Part shown: one piece after another, positions 41,663-48,497 of the stretch
How positions within the stretch are numbered: position 1 is the first letter of the stretch
Layout: each line of letters begins with the position of its first letter
Assembly (NCBI RefSeq): GCF_000775285.1
Contig: NZ_JJML01000017.1
Span: 1 to 64,000, forward strand
Direction of reading: 5' to 3'
Source of the DNA: Neosynechococcus sphagnicola sy1
Lineage (GTDB): Bacteria > Cyanobacteriota > Cyanobacteriia > Neosynechococcales > Neosynechococcaceae
DNA: 64,000 bases
Translations under genes and position numbers: made by a program
Notes under the pieces: model-generated
Seen by the model: the letters and a program-made list of their open reading frames with translations, nothing else
Databases searched by the model: none
What the model was told of the DNA's origin: nothing

Positions 41663-42079
41663 TCAGACTGTAAACGCCGATTCTGGGAGATTGTCTGACC
41701 CGTCATCACCCAAAGCTTTGTAACGATGGCTATCAATGCTCTGGCAAGCCGGGCTTTTGGGAATTGGCAATGGCTGCCACAAATATTGAGTAAAGCTGAC
41801 TCGACCCCTCGAATCAAACTCCACCCCTTCCTGTTCCAACAGCGATCTCTGGAGTGTATCTGCGCTATAACGCCAAGGCGATGCAGAGATTTTGCCTTGG
41901 ACATTGATCACACGATGCCAGGGCACGTCTGTCGTTGTGATGTTGATTCGAAAAAGGGCATACCCCACGAGGCGTGCTTGTCCGGGCAGTCCTGTAAGGG
42001 TTGCCACCTGTCCATAGGTGGCAATGTTGCCCCTGGGAATCTGGCGTACCACCGCGTAGATAGCGTCGTAGGTAGACAT
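41663..42079 (-). CDS. Alkyltransferase-like protein (MGMT fold with Trp for Cys)
   Basis: A 138-residue protein of the MGMT C-terminal fold: IPRGNIATYGQVATLTGLPGQARLVGYAL (the helix-turn-helix and Arg finger), then VPWHRVINVQGKIS. In true O6-alkylguanine methyltransferases the active motif is PCHRV; here the Cys is Trp. That defines alkyltransferase-like proteins, which bind O6-alkylguanine and hand the lesion to nucleotide excision repair without repairing it. uvrA is encoded 13 kb away. The final 25 residues look unconserved. Confidence 0.9.
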   Translation of the reverse strand: MSTYDAIYAVVRQIPRGNIATYGQVATLTGLPGQARLVGYALFRINITTTDVPWHRVINVQGKISASPWRYSADTLQRSLLEQEGVEFDSRGRVSFTQYLWQPLPIPKSPACQSIDSHRYKALGDDGSDNLPESAFTV

Positions 42080-42147
42080 ATGTCTGTTGTGAAATTCAGG
42101 GCTGAATTCAGGTACACTAGTATTCTAGAAATTAGCGTCACCCACTG

Positions 42148-42218
42148 GCGGGTATAGTTTAGTGGTAAAACGAAAGCTTCCCAAGCTTTAGTTGCGAGTT
42201 CGATTCTCGCTACCCGCT
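42148..42218 (+). tRNA. tRNA-Gly (anticodon CCC)
   Basis: A 71-nt cloverleaf. The acceptor is GCGGGTA/TACCCGC with discriminator T, the D arm GTTT/AAAC, the anticodon stem AAAGC/GCTTT with loop TTCCCAA (anticodon CCC), and the T arm GCGAG-TTCGATT-CTCGC. No CCA is encoded. Confidence 0.95.
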
Positions 42219-42501
42219 TTTCGTCTACTTACGGTTCTAGCTCAGATTCAATTACCTGAGGTGCGCCTTTGGAGTCATATATTTCACCCATCCAGTGGGC
42301 TGCGTATGCCCCTGCCACCCCGATTCAAAACATCGATGTGCTTATTTGAAATGGTCAACTCGACCATCTTGTGCGCTCAAAAAAGTAACATGCTCCCCCG
42401 ATCAAGGTTTTCGCCCAGCTTCAGGCCTTGCCGCGACTACAGCGATTATCTACCCCTGAATCAACCGTGAGAGAAGAATCTTCAGGTGATAATCTGTTGC
42501 T
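42219..42501. other. Gap downstream of tRNA-Gly
   Basis: About 283 bp between the tRNA and the glycosyltransferase. Reading frames here show no conserved motif. No repeat or RNA structure was recognised. Confidence 0.4.
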
Positions 42502-43429
42502 ATGTATCAGTGTGACATTGCCAACAATCAGTCTGTGCTTGTAGCCGAGGAAACCCGTCTGGATTTCTCGGTGGTAATTCCAGCGTACAACGAAGAGGAT
42601 GGCATCACTGCAACCCTGGAGCAGTTGCAGGAGCATCTGCAGAAGCAGTTGGGAGCGCAGCATAAGTACGAAATTATTGTGGTCAATGATGGCTCCACGG
42701 ATCGCACGGGGGAGAGTTTTGCGATCGCGGACAGATGTCAGGGTGCTGGAACATCGTAGTAATCTTGGTTACGGTGCGGCTTTGAAAACGGGCATTCGCT
42801 ATGCCAAGTATCCGCTGATTGTGATCACCGATGCCGATGGCACCTACCCCAATGAGCGCATCCCCGCGTTGGTATCCCTTGCCGCCACTGCCGATATGGT
42901 AGTGGGGGCCCGAATCGGTACTAATGTTTCCTACTCACCCATCCGCAGAATTCCTAAGTGGTTTATGGTGAGGTTTGCCCAGTGGGTCACCAAAACGTCA
43001 ATTCCAGACCTCAATAGTGGTCTGCGGGTGTTGCGGAAAAGTGTGACGGAGCAGTTTCTCAATATTCTGCCCAACAGTTTTAGCTTTACAACCACGATTA
43101 CGATTGCGATGCTGACCAGCAACTACATCGTTCACTATGAACCGATCGACTATTACCATCGGGTGGGCAGAAGTAAAATTAAACCTATTCGCGATACGTT
43201 GCGATTTATGCAATTGATTCTCAGAAGTGGCGTCTACTTTGCCCCGATGCGGGTTTTCTTCCCAGTTGCTGGTGTATTCTTTGTCGGGTTTTTGATCACC
43301 CTGTTTCAGGATCTGTTCGATCGCCACGACCTTACCGAACGCACGTTGATTCTGTTTGTTGCCTGGACTCAGCTCTGCATGTTTGCGCTCCTCGCTGACA
43401 TGATTGATAAAAGAATAGATCGCCTCTGA
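42502..43429 (+). pseudogene. Family 2 glycosyltransferase, one frameshift
   Basis: The first frame carries FSVVIPAYNEEDGITATLEQL and IIVVNDGSTDRTG, the GT-A nucleotide-sugar fold. An extra G in the G5 run at 42708-42712 shifts it. The other frame continues VLEHRSNLGYGAALKTGIRYA, then VITDADGTYPNERIPAL (the DxD metal site), then two C-terminal membrane segments (FFPVAGVFFVGFLITLF and LILFVAWTQLCMFALL). Repaired length is about 309 residues. Similar to dolichol/polyprenyl-phosphate glycosyltransferases of envelope polysaccharide synthesis. Confidence 0.85.
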
Positions 43430-43505
43430 GACAGCTGAACCCAAGGATTGTGATCGCCCTGCTCCTCCGGAGCTAGTCCAGTTTTTGACCATCGCCGTAG
43501 TCAGT

Positions 43506-44027
43506 TTAAGGTCCAAAGGGGACGATCCTCCATTCCTGGGCGGTGCCTCCATTGCACTGCCATAATTGCATGGGATTGCCGCTCCCCATCGTTCCTGAAT
43601 CCTTCGCATCCAAACACAGACCCGTGGCTGCATTGGTGACGGAACCATTTCGGCGTACTTGCCAGCGCTGGGCATCACCACCACACTGCCACAGTTGGAC
43701 GGGATTGCCATTACCATAGCGGCCAAAATCCTTGGCATCTAAACACAAATTGTTGGCCTCGTTGCTAATCAGACCGTTGCGTCTGATTTTCCACTTTTGA
43801 GCGACGCCGCCATTACACTTCCACAGTTGGACGGGATTGCCATTGCCATAGCGGCCAAAATCCTTGGCATCTAAGCAGGCGTTGGTTTTGTCATGGAGTA
43901 TCAGGACAACATCACCCAGATTCTGAGCTTGTGCCAATCCGGCGCAGCTAGCCAACCAAAATCCACTGACTGTCAAAGCAGCCCATTTCGTCGGTTGAAT
44001 CAGGGGTATTAAGGTAGATTTCTGCAT
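43506..44027 (-). CDS. Secreted ricin-type beta-trefoil lectin
   Basis: A 173-residue protein with a signal peptide (residues 1-35, ending GLAQAQ) and three beta-trefoil repeats of about 44 residues. Each has CLDAKD-GNGNPVQLW-C-GG-Q-W; the W motifs are QKWKI, QRWQV and QEWRI. It should bind carbohydrate outside the cytoplasm. No catalytic domain is attached. Its repeats are nearly identical at DNA level (see the separate entry). Confidence 0.92.
   Translation of the reverse strand: MQKSTLIPLIQPTKWAALTVSGFWLASCAGLAQAQNLGDVVLILHDKTNACLDAKDFGRYGNGNPVQLWKCNGGVAQKWKIRRNGLISNEANNLCLDAKDFGRYGNGNPVQLWQCGGDAQRWQVRRNGSVTNAATGLCLDAKDSGTMGSGNPMQLWQCNGGTAQEWRIVPFGP
43689..43874. repeat. Duplicated 54-bp segment within the lectin gene
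   Basis: Positions 43689-43742 and 43821-43874 are identical except for one base, with a 132-bp period, exactly one 44-residue lectin repeat. The near identity at silent positions indicates recent duplication or gene conversion between repeats. Confidence 0.85.
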
Positions 44028-44399
44028 TTTTACTTGAGGAAATTCTATGAAACCATCAAAAGACCGGGGTACATCCCTGGCTTTATTTTTGCATTTTCAC
44101 CCGCATCAGAATAGTGCTGGGAGCCATGCTCAATTGGTGTGGCTGATTAGCAGTATGAATCTACGCTTTCTGGCAATCACAAAATTTACCTGTACCTGGC
44201 TTGTGGCATTGTCAAGATCTTCGATTCATACTTGGATAAAGCAACGCCCTCAATTCTTAGGGCTTCAAGCCTATGATCACCAAGGATTGTCCTTGTTCAC
44301 CACCAGCTCACTATCCTAAGCCCCCTGAGTATTACAGCAATTCCTGTAATACTGAAACAGGATCATGGATTGGGTGCAATTGAGGAGAACCATCATCCG
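44028..44399. other. Gap between lectin and methyltransferase genes
   Basis: About 370 bp. A 90-codon plus-strand frame at 44047-44319 has an atypical composition and no motif, and was not accepted. GAGGAG at about 44382 is the ribosome site of the next gene. Confidence 0.4.
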
Positions 44400-45284
44400 A
44401 TGACAGGTCGTCAAGATACGATTTTTGAACGCTTTCTAACCCCGGTCTTTCGTCTGTTGATTGACCCAGAAGCACTGAGCCAACAATATGACAGCATCGA
44501 TTGGCCAGCCGCCCGCGATCGCTTGTCCCAAGTAGGGTTAACTTACCCGGATTACTACTGTCGCCAGACTTTTCACGGCATCGAGGGGGGCTATTTGAAT
44601 CCCAGCACAGCCGTTTCCTACGATCCGATTACCCAATATCTGCTGCCCCCCAGTGAACCGCTGGTGCGCCAAGGCTTCATTGATCAGATTCGGGTGCAAC
44701 CACAACGGATTCTCGATCTAGGATGTGGCACGGGTTCCATGACCTTGATGCTGAAGCACGCGTTTCCCCAAGCTGCCGTAACGGGACTGGATCTATCTCC
44801 CTATATGCTGGCCATGGCAGAGTCCAAAGCCCAACTGGCAAATCTAGCGATTCAGTGGCGACATGGCGATGCTGCAACGACTGAATTCCCCGCCGCGTCC
44901 TTTGACTTGATCACGATTGCGCTCTTGTTTCAGGAAACCCCGCCCCTGGTATCTCGCCAAATCTTGCACAGGTGTCAGCAGTGGCTGAAGGTGGGGGGTG
45001 AGTTGATGATTCTGGAGGGAGGGCAGGGTCCGCTATCCCCGATGACGTGGCTCAACCCGATGTTTGCCGCCTCTGACCATCAGGACAATGGCGGCGGGGA
45101 TCTGGAAGGTGGGATGATGGCTGCGGGATTTGCCGCAGTACAAACCATGGAGCACTGGTGGTTACATCAGATTACCCGTGGGGTGAAGCCACTCTCTGGG
45201 GCGGAACCTAGGGCAGCGGCTGTCGATGGGTTCCCTGATCCAGATACGCTGGATTTTGAAGGATGTCCGGCTCCGGCGGTTTGA
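44400..45284 (+). CDS. Class I SAM-dependent methyltransferase
   Basis: About 294 residues from the ATG after a GAGGAG site. An N-terminal helical part (about residues 1-90) has YYCRQTFHGIEGGYLNP. The Rossmann core has ILDLGCGTGSMTLML (motif I), VTGLDLSPYMLAMAESKA (motif II) and FDLITIALLFQETPP. The substrate cannot be told. A HAD hydrolase gene starts 9 bp downstream on the same strand, so both are probably cotranscribed. Confidence 0.88.
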   Translation: MTGRQDTIFERFLTPVFRLLIDPEALSQQYDSIDWPAARDRLSQVGLTYPDYYCRQTFHGIEGGYLNPSTAVSYDPITQYLLPPSEPLVRQGFIDQIRVQPQRILDLGCGTGSMTLMLKHAFPQAAVTGLDLSPYMLAMAESKAQLANLAIQWRHGDAATTEFPAASFDLITIALLFQETPPLVSRQILHRCQQWLKVGGELMILEGGQGPLSPMTWLNPMFAASDHQDNGGGDLEGGMMAAGFAAVQTMEHWWLHQITRGVKPLSGAEPRAAAVDGFPDPDTLDFEGCPAPAV

Positions 45285-45293
45285 AGGTTTGGC

Positions 45294-46013
45294 ATGGTAC
45301 TGAAGGCGGTTTTGTTTGATTTCAATGGTGTGATCATCAATGACGAGCGCATCCACCAGTCTTTGATTGAGCAACTTCTGATTGAGGAAAATCTGCGGCC
45401 TCTCTCTGGTGAATATCGGCGAATCTGCCTCGGACGCAGCGATCGCACCTGTTTGCGAGATTTGTTCACCGGACGGGGACGAGTGGTGACCGAGGGGATG
45501 CTAGATCAACTGATGGCCCGCAAAGCCGCAGCCTATCTCCAGCGACTCTCAACCTTAGAGAAGCTGCCGATATATCCAGGGTTGAGTGATTTGATTTTTC
45601 AGCTCCGGGCTGCGAAGTTAACCATGGCTGTGGTCAGTGGTGCCCTGCGATCGGAAGTCGAACTGGTGCTGCAACGGGCAAAACTAGCCTCCTACTTCAC
45701 CCTGATTGTTGCGGGGGATGACATCCCCAATAGTAAACCCGACCCATCAGGTTACTTATTGGCGGTGGAGCGGTTAGCGGCAGCTATCCCCCAATTAGAT
45801 CTCCAGGCAGGGGAGTGTTTGGCGATCGAAGATACCCCAGCGGGGATGCAGGCAGCTAAAGCAGCAGGGATGCAGGTTGTGGGGGTTGCCAATACCCTTC
45901 CCCTGCATATGATCCAACGTCAGTCCAACTGGGCCGTGGACTATCTCAATGATCTAGAACTGGAGCGTATCCAACACATTTATGCCCGGATGATGCCCCA
46001 GAATCCTGACTGA
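45294..46013 (+). CDS. HAD-superfamily hydrolase, CbbY-like
   Basis: A 239-residue HAD protein with a helical cap. Motif I is VLFDFNGVIINDE; the second Asp of the usual D-x-D is Asn (D-F-N). Motif II is MAVVSGALRSE, motif III Lys lies in NSKPDPSGYLLAVERL, and motif IV is CLAIEDTPAGMQAAKAAGM. Phosphosugar phosphatases or beta-phosphoglucomutases have this build. The missing general acid suggests altered chemistry. It follows the methyltransferase gene closely. Confidence 0.88.
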   Translation: MVLKAVLFDFNGVIINDERIHQSLIEQLLIEENLRPLSGEYRRICLGRSDRTCLRDLFTGRGRVVTEGMLDQLMARKAAAYLQRLSTLEKLPIYPGLSDLIFQLRAAKLTMAVVSGALRSEVELVLQRAKLASYFTLIVAGDDIPNSKPDPSGYLLAVERLAAAIPQLDLQAGECLAIEDTPAGMQAAKAAGMQVVGVANTLPLHMIQRQSNWAVDYLNDLELERIQHIYARMMPQNPD

Positions 46014-46072
46014 GGGCTATTCCCCTGCTGACAGGGGGTGAGATGTTAAGATCGTTTAGCCAAAAAACACTT

Positions 46073-46145
46073 GGGGAATTAGCTCAGTTGGTAGAGCGTG
46101 GCGATCGCACCGCCAAGGCCAGGGGTTCGAATCCCCTATTCTCCA
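46073..46145 (+). tRNA. tRNA-Ala (anticodon CGC), integration target
   Basis: A 73-nt cloverleaf. The acceptor is GGGGAAT/ATTCTCC with A73, and it contains the G3:U70 wobble pair that defines alanine identity. The D arm is GCTC/GAGC, the anticodon stem TGGCG/CGCCA with loop ATCGCAC (anticodon CGC), and the T arm AGGGG-TTCGAAT-CCCCT. A HIP1 octamer lies across the anticodon arm. The 3' end (from 46134) is duplicated at 55152, marking the att site of the element that follows. Confidence 0.96.
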
Positions 46146-46150
46146 TCATA
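46134..46150 (+). repeat. attL, 17-bp direct repeat
   Basis: CCCTATTCTCCATCATA spans the last 12 nt of tRNA-Ala and 5 nt beyond. An identical copy lies at 55152-55168. The base just upstream differs, so the perfect repeat is exactly 17 bp. Confidence 0.93.
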
Positions 46151-46271
46151 GGATAGTCCAATGTCATCCAATAAAATCTATAAAACCCTTTCACAGTAGA
46201 GATTTCAGCTTTTTTAGAGTCTTGTAAAGTCCAAGATTGTCTATTGTCATCCTGGGGGATTGGGGAGCAGA

Positions 46272-46281
46272 ATTGGGGGCA
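46272..46281 (+). promoter_or_regulatory. Putative integrase arm-type site, left end
   Basis: ATTGGGGGCA lies between attL and the integrase start; a degenerate copy (ATTGGGGAGCA) precedes it at about 46259. The same 10-mer recurs at the far end (55079-55088) with a one-base variant beside it (55067-55076). Confidence 0.6.
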
Positions 46282-46309
46282 TAGTGAATGCTTAAAAAAG
46301 GCTGCCCCC

Positions 46310-47500
46310 ATGCTCACTGATACTGAGATTCGCAATGCCCAACCCAGCGAAAAACCTCGACGGTTGTATGACTCTGGGGGGCTATACCTTGAGGTATCCC
46401 CCCAAGGGAAAAAAGGATGGCGGCTAAAATACCGATTTGGCGGCAAAGAAAAGCGGATTAGCTTAGGCATTTATCCCGATGTCAGCCTTAAAGAAGCACG
46501 GACTAGACGGGATGCTGCCAGAGCGACGCTTGCTGCTGGTATTGATCCGAGCTTGCAACGCAAGGCCAAGAAAGCAGCAGCGTTGCAACAGGCTGCAAAT
46601 AGCTTTGAGCTGATAGCACGGGAATGGTTTCTCAGGTATTCCCCTACTTGGGCTAAAAGCCATAGCAAAACAGTAATTCGGCGGCTAGAAATGGATATTT
46701 TCCCCTGGCTAGGGGTTAGAGCGATCTCTGAGATTACTGCCCCTGAATTGTTGACAGTTATCCGTCAGGTAGAAGGACGGGGGGCACTGGAGACAGCCCA
46801 TCGGGAACTTAATATCTGTGGTCAGGTGTTCAGGTATGCGATCGCAACGGGACGGGCTGAGCGTGACCCTTCTAGAGATTTACAGGGAGCTTTACCCCCA
46901 GTTAAGACCAAGCACTTAGCGGCGGTGACTGACCCAAAACGATTGGGAGAGTTGCTACGGATGATGTACGCCTACCAGGGCGGATTGGTTGTGCGTTGTG
47001 CCCTACGACTAGCTCCATTGGTATTTGTTAGACCGGGCGAATTGCGTTCTGCTAAATGGCCAGATATTGACCTTGAGAAAGGTGAGTGGCGATATCTGGT
47101 GAGCAAAACACAAACAGAGCATATTGTTCCTCTCAGTCGGCAAGCCGTAGAGATTCTCAAAGAATTACACCCCCTAACCCAACATAGGGCTTACGTCTTT
47201 ACTAACCCCCGATCTCCCCAAAGACCTATGAGTGAGAATGCGGTACTTGTTGCAATGCGAGCGATGGGGATTGAGAAAGATGAGATGACTGGGCACGGTT
47301 GGAGAGCAACAGCACGAACCCTTTTAGATGAGGTGCTAGGTTTCCGACCGGAACTAATCGAGCATCAACTTTCCCATGCAGTCAAAGACCCATTGGGAAG
47401 AGCGTATAACCGAACAACCCATTTGGAAGAGAGGCGAAAGATGATGCAGTCATGGGCAGATTACCTGGATCTGTTGCGAGGGGGCTGCAATGGCAATTAA
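46310..47500 (+). CDS. int: Tyrosine recombinase (P4-like integrase)
   Basis: 396 residues from MLTDTEIRNAQPSEKPRRLYDSGG. The N-terminal DUF4102-type arm-binding domain ends near residue 90 (KRISLGIYPDVSLKEARTRRDAAR), followed by a core-binding SAM-like domain. The catalytic domain has the first Arg in FVRPGELRSAKW, H-x-x-R in GHGWRATARTLL, His in EHQLSHAV, and Tyr in RAYNRTTHLEER. It integrates and excises the element at tRNA-Ala. An upstream in-frame Met at 46244 is less likely. Confidence 0.95.
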   Translation: MLTDTEIRNAQPSEKPRRLYDSGGLYLEVSPQGKKGWRLKYRFGGKEKRISLGIYPDVSLKEARTRRDAARATLAAGIDPSLQRKAKKAAALQQAANSFELIAREWFLRYSPTWAKSHSKTVIRRLEMDIFPWLGVRAISEITAPELLTVIRQVEGRGALETAHRELNICGQVFRYAIATGRAERDPSRDLQGALPPVKTKHLAAVTDPKRLGELLRMMYAYQGGLVVRCALRLAPLVFVRPGELRSAKWPDIDLEKGEWRYLVSKTQTEHIVPLSRQAVEILKELHPLTQHRAYVFTNPRSPQRPMSENAVLVAMRAMGIEKDEMTGHGWRATARTLLDEVLGFRPELIEHQLSHAVKDPLGRAYNRTTHLEERRKMMQSWADYLDLLRGGCNGN

Positions 47501-48098
47501 TTGGAGAGCTTATGATCATATCCCTTTGTTTGAGATTTATCAGGCAGCCTACCTGTGGGTGGAAATGGAACCTATACATAGAACCCATGCAGAACTCGTA
47601 GTTCACTTAGATCCAGGGGTGGAACAAATGATGGTACTGATTATTGAAAATACAGGGGGACATTATTGTAAGGGGACTCCTATACTTATGCAATCTTGTG
47701 CTAAGAGGCGGGTTACACGTCAGTCATTAATTCAAATGGCTCAAAAATTGGGTGAAAAACCCAAGTTTTTGTTCCCAGAAACTAGAGATGAAGATGAGGG
47801 TAAAGCCAGGAATAAAGCTGACGTTAAATCAATTGCTGATGTTGAATCAATTGTGGATGTCAAATCAATGACTGAACCTGCTCTAAATCGAGATAAACCC
47901 CTTGATCCAAGAAAGAAGAAAACCTATCTGTTGCTCATTATGGCGCTCTGCAAGAAATCTGGGATTGACTTCAACGAACGTGCAGTCTCAAAGACTTTGG
48001 TGGGGATGATTAATCGTATCGGCGGGAGACGAACGGAGGCAACTATCCGCGAAATTCTGGAGGAACTCAAAGCTTTGGAGCGCGAACTGGAACCGTGA
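47490..48098 (+). CDS. Island protein of unknown function
   Basis: A 202-residue protein overlapping the integrase stop by 11 bp. The N-terminus (AYLWVEMEPIHRTHAELV) and RRVTRQSLIQMAQKLGEKPKFLFPETR are reminiscent of proteins coded next to P4-like integrases in other islands. Residues 118-135 form a degenerate repeat (DVKSIADVESIVDVKSM). The C-terminal helices (RRTEATIREILEELKALEREL) are charged. No enzymatic motif is seen; a role in regulation or replication is possible. Confidence 0.7.
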   Translation: MAINWRAYDHIPLFEIYQAAYLWVEMEPIHRTHAELVVHLDPGVEQMMVLIIENTGGHYCKGTPILMQSCAKRRVTRQSLIQMAQKLGEKPKFLFPETRDEDEGKARNKADVKSIADVESIVDVKSMTEPALNRDKPLDPRKKKTYLLLIMALCKKSGIDFNERAVSKTLVGMINRIGGRRTEATIREILEELKALERELEP

Positions 48099-48212
48099 AT
48101 AGAGTGATTTAAATCACCGGTTAGTTCCTATTTTCTATTTTCTTTCCTCTATAGCGCTATCCATCAAGACGGATGGCAGAGGATTGTTTTGTCCGAATTT
48201 GGAGTGACTCAA

Positions 48213-48437
48213 ATGGTGATGCCTGAAACTGCCTACCTGCGCATTAAACAAATCCTTGGAGATCGCACCACCAACCCCCCGATTCCGCCAATCATCCCAA
48301 TCGGGAAGTCGAGCTGGTGGCAGGGCGTTAAGACGGGACGCTACCCCCAACCCCTTAAACTCGGCCCCCGCACCACTGTTTGGAGAGCTAGCGACATTCA
48401 GAAATTGCTGGACAATCCCGAGCCTGCAAAAAAATAG
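48213..48437 (+). CDS. AlpA-family HTH regulator / excisionase-like
   Basis: 74 residues from the ATG with GGAG 9 nt upstream. AYLRIKQILGD, then IIPIGKSSWWQGVKTGRYPQPLKLGPRTTVWRASDIQKLL is the AlpA/MerR-like winged HTH, including the SSWWxGVKxGRxPxPxKLGPR signature. In P4-type elements AlpA activates integrase or works as an excisionase. Placed before the replication gene, it is a likely switch for excision or replication. Confidence 0.88.
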   Translation: MVMPETAYLRIKQILGDRTTNPPIPPIIPIGKSSWWQGVKTGRYPQPLKLGPRTTVWRASDIQKLLDNPEPAKK

Positions 48438-48497
48438 GCGACGCCGGATCAGGGCAATCGCCAAAAAAAATCAACAAATTCTTAGGAGTATTCTAAC

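Noticed and set aside
44047-44319. 90-codon plus-strand frame upstream of the methyltransferase
   Set aside because: Atypical composition, no ribosome site, no family resemblance.
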